Source: Trichomonas vaginalis G3 (taxonomy: Eukaryota > Parabasalia > Trichomonadida > Trichomonadidae). From it: 64,000 nucleotides of DNA. Below, piece after piece: positions 19,184-28,467 of this stretch. The stretch covers positions 19,560,082 through 19,624,081 of the forward strand of contig NC_067207.1 in NCBI RefSeq assembly GCF_026262505.1, given 5' to 3'. Every line of letters starts with the position of its first letter. The stretch's first letter is position 1. The notes under the pieces are model-generated. The model saw only the letters and a list, made by a program, of their open reading frames with translations. It was not told the origin of the DNA and made no database searches. A program made the translations under genes and the position numbers.

Positions 19184-19816
19184 TTACCCCCAAAGCATAC
19201 TCTCCTGAAAATCTGTAAAATCAAAGTTATCAAGGAAGTCAATCTTTGGTTCGTTTGATTGCTCTTTAATTTCTGATGGTGGAGGGGTTTGCTCAACTGG
19301 AGGAACGATCTGTGAGAGCTGATCAGGTGCGTAAGATTTGATAGCGAAGGCATTCAATGTTTCAATTGGTGTACTTGATGGCTTCCTTCTAACAGACCAC
19401 TTACGCAACTCAGTAGAGTTTTCTTTAAGGAATGAGTATTGGGCAATCATAGCATTTGCTGCAGCTGTCCTTCCAAGGTTTTCTGTAAATCCGAGTTTCT
19501 GAAGACTTCCATTGATTGAAGATTTACATCTTGAAATCAATAATTTGAGCTGATGGGTGTTGATTGCAATTCCTTCTGGAAGCCAGGCAATTCCACAAAC
19601 AAGGCATCTAAGCTTATCATTAGAGTCCCCACGAATTGCAAAACCACGAACAGCTTCCATCGCTTCTGTAAAAGTTGCAATGCGACGATTCCTCTGATTT
19701 TTAGTTTCGCTGCTGGACAATGCAAGTCTAAGATAGTTATAACGCTGCATATCTATGGGATTGAGCATTCCCCAGTAAAGAGGACTTCCCATACGACCTT
19801 TACCCTTCTTCGGCAT
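19184..19816 (-). CDS. Initiator-binding-domain (IBD) protein, short form
   Basis: 210 residues. Residues about 20-125 match the pattern of the trichomonad IBD family: a helical N-part (IDMQRYNYLRLALSSSE, RIATFTEAMEAVRGFA), then GIAWLPEGIAINTHQLKLLIS and the recognition segment KSSINGSLQKLGF (98-110). This is a different subgroup from the IBP39-like protein at 4014-5102, which has NSLNKNF in the same place. A long Ser/Pro/Glu-rich tail ends in an acidic, aromatic stretch (IDFLDNFDFTDFQESMLWG) that looks like an activation domain. No IBP39-type C-domain is present. Likely a sequence-specific transcription factor. An Inr-like TCATAAA lies at 19826-19832 on the same strand. The extreme N-terminus is basic (MPKKGKGR). 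Confidence 0.75.
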   Translation of the reverse strand: MPKKGKGRMGSPLYWGMLNPIDMQRYNYLRLALSSSETKNQRNRRIATFTEAMEAVRGFAIRGDSNDKLRCLVCGIAWLPEGIAINTHQLKLLISRCKSSINGSLQKLGFTENLGRTAAANAMIAQYSFLKENSTELRKWSVRRKPSSTPIETLNAFAIKSYAPDQLSQIVPPVEQTPPPSEIKEQSNEPKIDFLDNFDFTDFQESMLWG

Positions 19817-19832
19817 TGATTAAAATTTATGA

Positions 19833-20166
19833 AAAGAAGGACCATTCCAGCTATGAAAACTTATGGTGTAATTCAATTTATTGAATGGAAAGTGTCAACA
19901 TAAACGGTTGAAATTTAGGAATATAAAAATATAATATGAAACAAATCGATTTCGAAAAATTTTATGATATCAAATTGTATAATCAAACCGCCAAAACCGT
20001 TGATGATTAAGAGGTTACCGGGTCGATGTTTTAGGAGGGATAGTGACATGATGCTAACTACATTTACTAAATTTAACAAATTGAGGTCAAATTCAATGTT
20101 TTCTTTCAAAATGTTACATTCAATCATGAAAACCGTTATGTGAAATTAAATAATTTTCATATCATT
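19833..20166. other. Intergenic spacer
   Basis: AT-rich, between the promoter of the IBD gene and the TA-flanked element. No gene seen. Confidence 0.5.
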
Positions 20167-20168
20167 TA

Positions 20169-21219
20169 AGGGTTTCGTTTTGCTAAAATTGTCACTTTTA
20201 TAGCATATTTGTTTTTGGATGTTTTGCGAAACCAAAAAAAAACTATGATATACAATGTGTGTGTAAAGAAAATACTTTATTTACTAGTTAAAAAATCATT
20301 TGGTATTGATCAAGTTATTTTTTCTGGATAAGATATTATATGGATAATTGGATAGAAAATACAATTATATAATCTTGTACCTGGTTTAATTAAGCTAATT
20401 GTCATCAGAAACTTGTAATTTTTATGAATTTCAGATTTTCTTTTCATTACTGCTTTTCTTAATAGGTCAAGTTCTTATTTACGTTATAAAGTATGATATT
20501 TACAAATATCAAGTTATCATGTTTTTTGAGAAATTATGAGAAACAAACAAAAATGAAAAAGATAGGAATAGCAATGAATAGTGATGTGGGTATAGAAAAT
20601 GTAAGAGATATGAATGCAAAGCAATCAGTATTTAGGATATTGACCATAGATTTCGAAAAAAAAATGCTGCATATTGAGCGAAAACTATGATTATATTATA
20701 AGGCTGTCATTTAAAGCATAATGAAACTATTCCCTTTTCATTTTAATCGAATAAGATAGTAAAGATTTTTGAATTAGCTAGAAACTGATGAGATGTTTTC
20801 ACAAATCAGATTTTTAATCTCTATAATGCATAATTCACTCAATATCTCAATTTTGATATTGCGAGATATTTTTGCTATCGGTTTAGCAATTTTGACACAA
20901 TAGCAAGAGGGTTCTATAAGCATTATTATCAACGTAGAATCTGAATATCATATCAGAAAATGTCGCAAATCTGACATTTACCCGACCAAATAGCAAAAAT
21001 AATTGAATACTTTTCGCAAAAACCTTAAAAATCGATAAAAATATGAAATATAGATATTAAAGAGACTTTTTATATAATATTCATAAATATTTTCCAAAAA
21101 TATGATACCGCAAAATTAAAAAAGTGACGTCTTGAGTGGAGTCAAAGGTCGAAATTGCTAGCTAAATGTTTTTTTAGCGAAATTGCGTATTGTACGTTTT
21201 TTTCGCAAAACGAAACCCT
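20169..21219. mobile_element. 1.05-kb element with 15-bp terminal inverted repeats and TA duplication
   Basis: Both ends carry the perfect 15-bp inverted repeat AGGGTTTCGTTTTGC (20169-20183 and 21205-21219), each flanked outside by TA. TA target duplication is the mark of Tc1/mariner-type DNA transposons. The interior is AT-rich; an ATG frame at 20493-20690 (65 residues) shows no transposase motif, so the copy is non-autonomous (MITE-like). Internal partial copies of the tip (TTTTGCGAAACC near 20222) suggest subterminal repeats. I cannot match it to a named family. Confidence 0.6.
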
Positions 21220-21420
21220 TATATCATTGCATTTAATATTATTAAATACATACTATTTAAGAAATTATTCACAATTTTGAACATACTTTTTGATTTTCTT
21301 TTTTACCCCTTGAATTTGGGTCAGAAATAAAAATCGACAATTGACACTGAGCATATAAGTTCCTTATCTCTCTAGCTCCTCTCTGTTCATTTCAGAAATA
21401 AAAATCAATAAGTAATTATG

Positions 21421-21429
21421 AGAAAATTC
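21421..21429. repeat. Target-site duplication of the MULE, left copy
   Basis: AGAAAATTC, repeated exactly at 47751-47759. Nine bp is the usual duplication size for Mutator-like elements. Confidence 0.8.
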
Positions 21430-21530
21430 GGGGCGGCGACAAATTTGCCCAGCCAGTAAAGTATTCAATTTTTTTTGCATTTTTTTTAAAGCTTCTTAAC
21501 TTAAATCATGGAATGTCTCAAAGACAAAAG

Positions 21531-22058
21531 TAGCATACAGCATGTAAAGCTAAAGAAAGATAATCATAATTAATACCTTAATTTTTAATATTACGCATTT
21601 TTAGGTGCAAAATTTAAAAACATTCTAATACAATAGAGCAGTTTCCAAAAGTAGCATACAGCATGTAAAGCTAAAGAAAGATAATCATAATTAATACCTT
21701 AATTTTTAATATTACGCATTTTTAGGTGCAAAATTTAAAAACATTCTAATACAATAGAGCAGTTTCCAAAAGTAGCATACAGCATGTAAAGCTAAAGAAA
21801 GATAATCATAATTAATACCTTAATTTTTAATATTACGCATTTTTAGGTGCAAAATTTAAAAACATTCTAATACAATAGAGCAGTTTCCAAAAGTAGCATA
21901 CAGCATGTAAAGCTAAAGAAAGATAATCATAATTAATACCTTAATTTTTAATATTACGCATTTTTAGGTGCAAAATTTAAAAACATTCTAATACAATAGA
22001 GCAGTTTCCAAAAGTAGCATACAGCATGTAAAGCTAAAGAAAGATAATCATAATTAAT
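21531..22058 (+). repeat. Tandem 121-bp repeat array in the left MULE terminal repeat
   Basis: Four full 121-bp units and a partial fifth; unit starts (TAGCATACAG) at 21531, 21652, 21773, 21894 and 22015. Units look almost identical, so the array is young or kept uniform. The same unit is present in inverse orientation at the right end of the element. Such subterminal arrays can carry transposase-binding sites. Confidence 0.9.
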
Positions 22059-22389
22059 ACTTTTAAAGTTTAAAATCTTGATTTTTTTTAAAATCAAATA
22101 TTTATAACTTTAATACATACAGCTTAAACCTTATACTTGTTTTCTCTTGTGAGAAAGCAATCTTACAAAGCTAACAATCCTAAAAAATAAAGAATTAAAA
22201 TTTAATAATTTAATCTAACAAAATTTCTCTCTTTATCCTTTTGCACTCTTTATATGCAACTCAAATCCATCATATAATATTCCTATAATACTCTTGCCTC
22301 AAACAATGACGAACAAACTGCTATTCTCATTTAATTACAGACCAAATCTATTCAAATTTCTGAATTTTTAATTTTCATTTCAATTTCAA

Positions 22390-23156
22390 ATGGAATTAGA
22401 AGAAGAAACTATCTTTACTGTTATGGATCTTTGTAAATTTGGAGTTAAACAAGAAATACAAGCACAGTATGGATATGGTGAACGTGTCAGGAAAGAAAGA
22501 TCTCAGATTTCATTCCACTGCAAATATCCAAAATGTCCTGCACATTTTAATGTTGCAATCTTGGATCAAAATAAATACAAACTCATCAAAATAGTTGAAG
22601 AACATGATCATTCCGCCCCAAATGACAAAAGTCAATATTCGTCTGTCTTTTATCGCAAATATTTAGAACATTACTTCCAAACAGATGACAATCAAAGAGC
22701 GATAGCACAGCTAAATGCATTCAAAGATCTTGAAATTCCTCTTACAGGTCCGTCCATTCCAGAGATGTACGCTCAAAAACCACGTGCAATCAAACAATTT
22801 GCAGAGAGAATACATGCTCTTCAAACTAGATATTCTCCTGACGATGTTGTGTCATTGCAAATCTTTGTTCAGACAGTACAAGAAGAATCTCCAGATGATC
22901 TCATTGCATTTGAAGTCTCAGACAATAATATGTGTTTCTATTACGCGCCTTTTGAAGGCAAAGCTTATGCGCATAGTATCAAGACATTTCATATAGACAG
23001 CACCTATAAATTGTTGCGATCAAACATTCCATTGTATGCATTTACTGGCAAAATCAAAGATTTTCACATTTTCCCTTTTTTATATTTCTTTTGTCAACTA
23101 GACACTTATCAAAACATTCAAGTTTGCGTGTGCGCCTATCTCAGATGGGTAACAAT
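22390..23156 (+). CDS. MULE transposase, N-terminal part (gene split by Polinton)
   Basis: Opens at an ATG 13 nt after the +1 A of an Inr TCATTT (22375-22380). Residues about 30-75 form a FLYWCH/FAR1-like zinc finger (SFHCKYPKCPAHFN ... IVEEHDHS; C-C-H-H). The start of the DDE catalytic core follows: FHIDSTYKLL supplies the first Asp, followed by LYAFTGKIKDFHIFPFLYFF. Coding continues through GTA ACA AT, where the Polinton is inserted (its duplication ACAAT is 23152-23156), and resumes in the same frame at 46091. Residues read beyond 23156 come from the inserted element. The complete protein would be about 482 residues, a normal size for a MULE transposase. Confidence 0.85.
23152..23156. repeat. 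Target-site duplication of the Polinton, left copy
   Basis: ACAAT, repeated at 46086-46090 directly outside the right end. Five to six bp is expected for Polinton/Maverick integrases. Confidence 0.75.
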
Positions 23157-23343
23157 AGTTAGTATCCCTAAGTCGTGTACTGTGGCACTGCGCGTCTCCT
23201 TACACCACTTAACGGTTTTGACACTTTACGAAACCGTTAACGTATATTTTACAACACAAACGCAAACACTAACTTAACCTTAAATATTTACAAAGCCGCC
23301 AACCACTTCACTAACGAACTCACTAATGTAAAAATAAACGTTC

Positions 23344-23664
23344 TCACTTACAAAAGTATTGCAACTCCTCCCATTGCTGTGCTTCACATAACAGCTCATA
23401 ATCTTCTGACTCACTTTCTTCTTCATATAGGTCAAAATCACTGTCAAAATAAATGTTAGTAAGTTTTGACAAAGCTAATGAAACACGTTTACCGTTTGTA
23501 TCGTATGCTTGTATAAACTTTCCATTCTTCATTCCTTCATAAACGCTTAAACTAACTTTACCCTTTCTCCCTCGTATCTGATAGAATGTATTTTCACGAG
23601 GAACGAAGAACAAATTCTTGAACTCATGACCGTTGTAGTTTGTTATCTCAATAGTTTTCGTCAT
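23344..23664 (-). CDS. Polinton small acidic-tailed protein, left arm
   Basis: 106 residues, outermost gene of the arm, reading towards the tip. The N-terminal half is beta-like (NGHEFKNLFFVPRENTFYQIRGRKGKVSLSV reads in short strands) and the C-terminus is acidic (YEEESESEDYE). The C-terminal third of the HNH protein in the same element (EITDYGKHTFEFYY, YRKLQVYFTKAGYAYVNTRDTDGKYV) has a similar pattern, so the two may share a domain. The right-arm copy is identical. Function unknown. Confidence 0.6.
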   Translation of the reverse strand: MTKTIEITNYNGHEFKNLFFVPRENTFYQIRGRKGKVSLSVYEGMKNGKFIQAYDTNGKRVSLALSKLTNIYFDSDFDLYEEESESEDYELLCEAQQWEELQYFCK

Positions 23665-23811
23665 TTACATCCAAATAAACTTAAAAATAAAATAAAAAAT
23701 AAATGATATCACCACCCTCACACGTATGAAAACATAGCACAAAAATAAATTTAGGGTAGAATGTTAGATCTAACACGTTTTCTAACCTCTTTTCTAACCA
23801 TGTTGAATTCA

Positions 23812-24336
23812 TTACTTTATAACTCTCTTCCTTGGTTTCTTTTTAGTTGCTTTCTTCACGTCTGTCTCCAGCTTAACTGTCTTTCTTCTTCGTCCGTAAT
23901 GATACCAGTTACTTCCACCAGTCAATGGGTCAAATGGTCTTTCGTAAGGGTTTCCATACATTCCATAGGGACCATACGGAAGAACTACTGGTGGAGAAGA
24001 AACATTTTCTTTAGTTCCATCGAATCTATTTAAATGCATTGTTTCACCTTTCATCTGGTCATTAAAGTCTTTTGCATGTTTTGCAAACTCATCGTCCTTT
24101 CCTAAAGCATTTTCTGACTCAGTCGCAACCAAATTGGATGCTTTATTTATGAGCCCTATTTTATTTAATCTTAACTTCTTTGCAACCCAGCCTCCAATCT
24201 TTCCTTTATTTGCATCTAATGTCTTCGAAACTCTTCCTCCACTCATTTTATTTACTGCGTCATAAGCCCCAAGTGCTTTTGCTCCAAATGCTAATGCTTT
24301 TGTTCCCATTGCGCCTAAAGCTGTCCAAGCTACCAT
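23812..24336 (-). CDS. Polinton small basic protein, left arm
   Basis: 174 residues. Starts with an Ala/Gly-rich hydrophobic segment (about 1-25, AWTALGAMGTKALAFGAKAL) and ends in a strongly basic tail (KKATKKKPRKRVIK), with a Pro/Tyr/Gly-rich middle (GPYGMYGNPYERPFDP). A membrane-active or DNA-condensing minor virion protein would look like this, but there is no recognised family. Abuts the next gene with no gap. The right-arm copy is identical. Confidence 0.65.
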   Translation of the reverse strand: MVAWTALGAMGTKALAFGAKALGAYDAVNKMSGGRVSKTLDANKGKIGGWVAKKLRLNKIGLINKASNLVATESENALGKDDEFAKHAKDFNDQMKGETMHLNRFDGTKENVSSPPVVLPYGPYGMYGNPYERPFDPLTGGSNWYHYGRRRKTVKLETDVKKATKKKPRKRVIK

Positions 24337-24534
24337 TTACACCATATTAAAATCATCTCTCTTCAATATTATCTCATAAAAGTTCTCTTTACTGGAGAAA
24401 GTCAATGAAACATAAACATTCTCATTCATAAACTTCTTTCTTATCTCATCTATACGCTTCAAAATGTCTGAACAATTGCTAACATCTTCTACAACAGTTA
24501 TTTCATCATGAATGACCTTCAAGAACAAGCTCAT
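24337..24534 (-). CDS. Polinton 65-residue protein, left arm
   Basis: 65 residues, packed head to tail between its neighbours with no spacer, and conserved unchanged in the right arm. No recognised motif. Confidence 0.55.
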   Translation of the reverse strand: MSLFLKVIHDEITVVEDVSNCSDILKRIDEIRKKFMNENVYVSLTFSSKENFYEIILKRDDFNMV

Positions 24535-25416
24535 TTAATATGCTATTAAAATCATCTCAATAATGAGTCCATCCTTTCCATCTTTAGGTAGCACAACATC
24601 TTTCATTGAAGAAGGTTCAACAAGTCTTATATTAAACTTACTGACAAAGTTTGTTATACTATAATGCTTCGGCGGCGAATACATATAGTTTGAAAGACAT
24701 AATATAGATTCTTCAGCAAATTCACTTATACTGGATTTTATAACAATGTTCTCACGAGACCAAATACCACCAATTGACAATCTTGTAAGCAATCCTGCTG
24801 AACCTTCTACTGTAAACGTCGATGGTAACATTCCACGAAGGTCATCTATTGACATCTTTGAGTCACTGAATTTAAATATTTTCTTAAAGCAATCGTCATT
24901 ATCTAACCATGCAATAGCTTTGAAGTTTTCATTCGAATATACATCTGCTTCATTAAATGTAAAACCTGACTTCTTTGCAGAGACGACTTTAAAATCTATT
25001 GCATTTGTTTCAAAATTATATACTATGGTAACTTCTGAAGGTAATGGATGTCCTTCCGCAGTCAGTTGTTCTCTCACTACCGTTTGAAGCTTTGTGTTAA
25101 AAACTTTCATGTCATCTCCTGTGTCTAGGTTCACATACACAGCAACAGGAAAACTATCTTGCTTCTTTGTTTCATCATTATACCTCAAAACATTAAAGTT
25201 CTTCAATAATATTGTCCTTCCTGCTGGAATACTTCTAACTTGTCTTATTTCAATAGCTTTCTCACCTCCTACATACTCTACCCAGTGTCTTGGATATTCA
25301 TAAGTATACTGACTTTCTTGAATTTTGGTAGGTTTCATCATAACGTGTTCATAGTATATCTTTATACTCTTGTCAGTTAGACTCGGTGCTATGTTCTGAA
25401 TATTTCTGACTTGCAT
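24535..25416 (-). CDS. Polinton 293-residue protein, candidate minor virion protein
   Basis: 293 residues from the ATG at 25416; the open frame runs further upstream but without an ATG and overlapping the ATPase gene. Mostly beta-strand-like sequence without catalytic motifs. Its position beside the packaging ATPase makes a virion role plausible, but the family is not recognised. Starts 16 bp from the divergent ATPase gene. The right-arm copy is broken. Confidence 0.6.
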   Translation of the reverse strand: MQVRNIQNIAPSLTDKSIKIYYEHVMMKPTKIQESQYTYEYPRHWVEYVGGEKAIEIRQVRSIPAGRTILLKNFNVLRYNDETKKQDSFPVAVYVNLDTGDDMKVFNTKLQTVVREQLTAEGHPLPSEVTIVYNFETNAIDFKVVSAKKSGFTFNEADVYSNENFKAIAWLDNDDCFKKIFKFSDSKMSIDDLRGMLPSTFTVEGSAGLLTRLSIGGIWSRENIVIKSSISEFAEESILCLSNYMYSPPKHYSITNFVSKFNIRLVEPSSMKDVVLPKDGKDGLIIEMILIAY

Positions 25417-25432
25417 TTTTAATGAAGATAAA
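25417..25432. promoter_or_regulatory. 16-bp divergent promoter in the Polinton
   Basis: All DNA between two divergent start codons. On the minus strand it reads TTTATCTTCATTAAAA and contains an Inr-like TCATT. A near match, TTTATTCTCATTAAAAT, fills the other divergent gap at 28451-28467. Confidence 0.5.
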
Positions 25433-26320
25433 ATGAAGCATTTAATACATGACGTAGATGAAGACATGAATGAAAGCAGTGAAAAGCTCAACAGTTCTCT
25501 CATTCTTCCTTTCAGTAAGGACTATGAGTTCTGTTCAAATGGTGTTTATTTCTATTGTGGAAAGATGGGTTCAGGTAAGACATTCAACCTCATTCGTCAT
25601 ATACTCATAACAGAGCGTTTAGGAAACGACTCTTACTATGACCAAATCATTATATCAGCAACTTCAGACTCTATGGATTCAACAGCGAAAACATTTATGT
25701 CAAAAGTTCAAGCCTCTGTCGTTAAAGTTCCAGACAGTGAACTCATTGAATTTCTTCAACGTTACATTCGACGTAAGAGGAAATATTATGCTATTGTAGA
25801 GTTCATACAGTCAGGAATGCAAAAGACTTCAGAAGAGATGGAAAGAATTATTGACAAACACCACTTACGTCAGTACTCAGGAGTTTACGATATGAAACGA
25901 CTGACAAACTACATTCTATCAAAACTTTCAAAATACCCCTTCAAAAAGTATCCTTCAAACACTCTGCTCGTTTGTGACGACTTCGCCGGAAAAGGTTTAG
26001 TGTCAAAACCTGACTCACCATTAGCTAACATCATAACTAAAGTCAGACATTACCACTTAACTGTAGCAATACTTATGCAAACATGGCGTTTCCTTGCTTT
26101 AAACATAAAACGTCTCATAACTGACTTCGTTATCTTTCAAGGTTTCTCACGCTATGATATTGAACTCATTTGGAAACAGTCAGGTATAACATTACCTTTT
26201 GAAGAAATTTGGGAAGCATATAAGTCTCTCATCTCTCCTCGTTCATACCTTGAGATTCATATCATGACTAATACCATTAAAGTCAAAAATATTCCATGGG
26301 AACGACCAACATTGTTTTAA
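25433..26320 (+). CDS. Polinton genome-packaging-type ATPase, left arm
   Basis: 295 residues. P-loop YCGKMGSGKTFN near residue 45 preceded by a beta strand; Walker-B-like strand TLLVCDDFAG near residue 180; a later VAILMQTWR strand. This matches the FtsK/HerA-type A32-like packaging ATPases of Polintons and related viruses, which drive DNA into capsids. The remnant of the second copy is at 42445-43337. Confidence 0.8.
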   Translation: MKHLIHDVDEDMNESSEKLNSSLILPFSKDYEFCSNGVYFYCGKMGSGKTFNLIRHILITERLGNDSYYDQIIISATSDSMDSTAKTFMSKVQASVVKVPDSELIEFLQRYIRRKRKYYAIVEFIQSGMQKTSEEMERIIDKHHLRQYSGVYDMKRLTNYILSKLSKYPFKKYPSNTLLVCDDFAGKGLVSKPDSPLANIITKVRHYHLTVAILMQTWRFLALNIKRLITDFVIFQGFSRYDIELIWKQSGITLPFEEIWEAYKSLISPRSYLEIHIMTNTIKVKNIPWERPTLF

Positions 26321-26399
26321 AGTTTAACCTTCAATTGACTGATGGTAAACAAATTCCATGCATCTCTGTCGCCATTTCTGTTAATATTTTTGCTGTCAT

Positions 26400-26759
26400 T
26401 CATATCATCCACTTCCCATCCGTTAGCTTTTGAGGATATGTGTTAGAATAGCTGTTCTTAAATGAAGGCTTTTCACCTTTGAGAGCATAAACTCTATAAC
26501 TTTCTGCATACTTTATGTTTGAACCTCCTGAGCCATCATTGACATAAATTTTTATAGGCTTCCACCCTTTGTTCATATTCCTGCTTCTTCCCTTAGCTCT
26601 TTTGTTCAGTAGTTCTACATCTTTATACACAGCTCCTGTCTCAGTGAATTCAACAATATTTTCATTCGTTAGCTTTACATTCAAACCCTTGTCGAGTATA
26701 TTGTTCATTTCATACATATAAAAGGTTTTTATTCTATATGAAATGAGAAGCAAATCCAT
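26400..26759 (-). CDS. Polinton 119-residue protein, left arm
   Basis: 119 residues. Contains a basic Lys/Arg/Asn-rich middle (KRAKGRSRNMNKGWKPIKIYV). No recognised family. The right-arm counterpart lies within 41937-42455. Confidence 0.5.
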   Translation of the reverse strand: MDLLLISYRIKTFYMYEMNNILDKGLNVKLTNENIVEFTETGAVYKDVELLNKRAKGRSRNMNKGWKPIKIYVNDGSGGSNIKYAESYRVYALKGEKPSFKNSYSNTYPQKLTDGKWMI

Positions 26760-26855
26760 CTTAGCTGGTGCGTTAATGTTCCAATTGAACCAACATCAAA
26801 TGTTGACTCACGAACGACAAACAATATTGTCATAAAGAACTATAGTTCAGAGTGT

Positions 26856-27391
26856 TTGAAAGAAAAAGAACCAGAACTTAAGTCGGGAGGGCTCAAAGAG
26901 CCCATCTTGGCGCATGGCGCCGTGAATTTAAACTCAGCTTCAAACGCTAACGCTACATCAGATGTTAAGTTAGAGTATCCACCACTGGACCAAATTCTTT
27001 CAAAGAAGCCAACGACAACCCTTACACAAATGTTCAAACAAATCCTTCAGATAACGTAGACCATTACCTTCTTCAGTTATACCAAACAATTTTACTCAAA
27101 GACGATAAGAAGCTTTTGACAAATCTTATAAGCAAGAACCAAATAATTCTAACAAAGGAGGACCTTGAAAATGTTATCTCACGAATAACAGGGAAACAAT
27201 GTGTCATTGACTATCTCGACCCTGAAATCGAATGCTGTGGTCAAACTCCACTATTCATGAAAATAGGTAACATCCGCATCATTGAAACACCAGGAACTAC
27301 AGGAGTTGAGTTTAAGTATAAATATTCGAACGAGTATACAAAACTATCTACTTACTATAAGCTTTGCTTGAAATATGTTTTAGTAAATTAA
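26856..27391 (+). pseudogene. Polinton protein of unknown function, left-arm copy, broken
   Basis: Counterpart of the longer frame at 41376-41918 in the right arm. The coding stretch includes a GC-rich palindrome pair near its start (26889-26921). No known domain. Confidence 0.5.
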
Positions 27392-27450
27392 AGCAGTCAG
27401 GAGGGCTCTTTGAGCCCATCTTGGCGCTTTGCGCCGTCAGTCAAAAAAAT

Positions 27451-27723
27451 TCAAGTTAGCAATTTGTAATATCTGTCCAAAACTTCTTCAACAGTATCGA
27501 ACTCATCTTCATAATGCAAACCTAATCTTATTGACTTGGTGCAGTTTTCACTAACAAATATAGCGCTTTGCGCTCGGCGCCTTTGACGCCTTTTTTCTGT
27601 TCTCTTGACTGACATAACTAACTCATTTGTTTCATCAAACAGCAACAACCAAAGTTCATGACCTAATACATAACATTCATACTTTATATTTTTAGCTCTG
27701 AGTTCTCTTGTAAGCTGTTGCAT
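27451..27723 (-). CDS. Polinton 90-residue protein, left arm
   Basis: 90 residues; contains a basic segment encoded by a GC-rich palindromic stretch (27563-27592). The right-arm copy (41044-41316) differs only around that stretch. No recognised family. Confidence 0.5.
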   Translation of the reverse strand: MQQLTRELRAKNIKYECYVLGHELWLLLFDETNELVMSVKRTEKRRQRRRAQSAIFVSENCTKSIRLGLHYEDEFDTVEEVLDRYYKLLT

Positions 27724-27754
27724 TTAATATTTTCTAAAAAGTCAACTTCAACAG

Positions 27755-28450
27755 TCATTCGCACTGGTGCTGCTTCAGTTCTACAGGCTCTCCTTGAAAG
27801 TCAACAAGTCTGAATTGCATGTCTTTCAAATTATGAGGACTAATGCGAACCCATTTACCTAAATGAGTTGCTATGACAGGAACATTTGGAATGAACATTG
27901 AATTGACTGCATAACAGAAGGATTTATATTCTACTGAACCTTTACTATTAACTCCTGAAATACCTGTGACATTAGCTATTTTTGACTCAACGTACAAACA
28001 ATTACCATAACATACGTATGGAACAGATTTCATCTCAATCGTTTTGTCAACACTTTTCAAAGGAAATGTCATATGGTATGCTCCCAGAAGAAGTTGTACT
28101 CTATGACTCATTCTTGGTATCTTGAACTCTTTCTTGCTACTGAACTTCAATGTTCCCTCAGAAGAGAGTTCGACATCTATGTTGTCAATAGTTTCTTCAT
28201 TTATGAGAGTATCTATGACTCCAGCAATTTTATCTATTCTGTACTCGGCTCTGTTAGGAAATGTTACAACACTTCTTTTGTCATCTATTTCAATCTCTAT
28301 GAAATCTGTTTCATCTGTTATGACAAAAGTTGCGATAGTATTGAAGTCAACAACTCTGAAAGCAAGCGCTTCATTCTGAAGACCTAAGTTTGTTTGTAGC
28401 TTTACTGTCCCGTATTCGTTTGGGTCTGTACTTTGCAAATAGAACAACAT
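27755..28450 (-). CDS. Polinton 231-residue beta-rich protein, left arm
   Basis: 231 residues, almost wholly short beta strands and turns, with no catalytic motif. Size and composition would suit a single-jelly-roll minor capsid (penton-like) protein, but that is inference. Divergent from the fibre gene with only 17 bp between the start codons. Confidence 0.6.
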   Translation of the reverse strand: MLFYLQSTDPNEYGTVKLQTNLGLQNEALAFRVVDFNTIATFVITDETDFIEIEIDDKRSVVTFPNRAEYRIDKIAGVIDTLINEETIDNIDVELSSEGTLKFSSKKEFKIPRMSHRVQLLLGAYHMTFPLKSVDKTIEMKSVPYVCYGNCLYVESKIANVTGISGVNSKGSVEYKSFCYAVNSMFIPNVPVIATHLGKWVRISPHNLKDMQFRLVDFQGEPVELKQHQCE

Positions 28451-28467
28451 TTTATTCTCATTAAAAT
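28451..28467. promoter_or_regulatory. 17-bp divergent promoter in the Polinton
   Basis: TTTATTCTCATTAAAAT separates two divergent start codons and contains an Inr-like TCATT oriented towards the fibre gene. Nearly the same string as in the gap at 25417-25432. Confidence 0.5.

Noticed and set aside
20493-20690. 65-codon frame as a transposase
   Set aside because: Too short and without DDE or helix-turn-helix motifs; it lies in a non-autonomous element.
21531-22058. CRISPR array
   Set aside because: Units of 121 bp are directly adjacent with no variable spacers, they belong to a transposon end, and the organism is a eukaryote.
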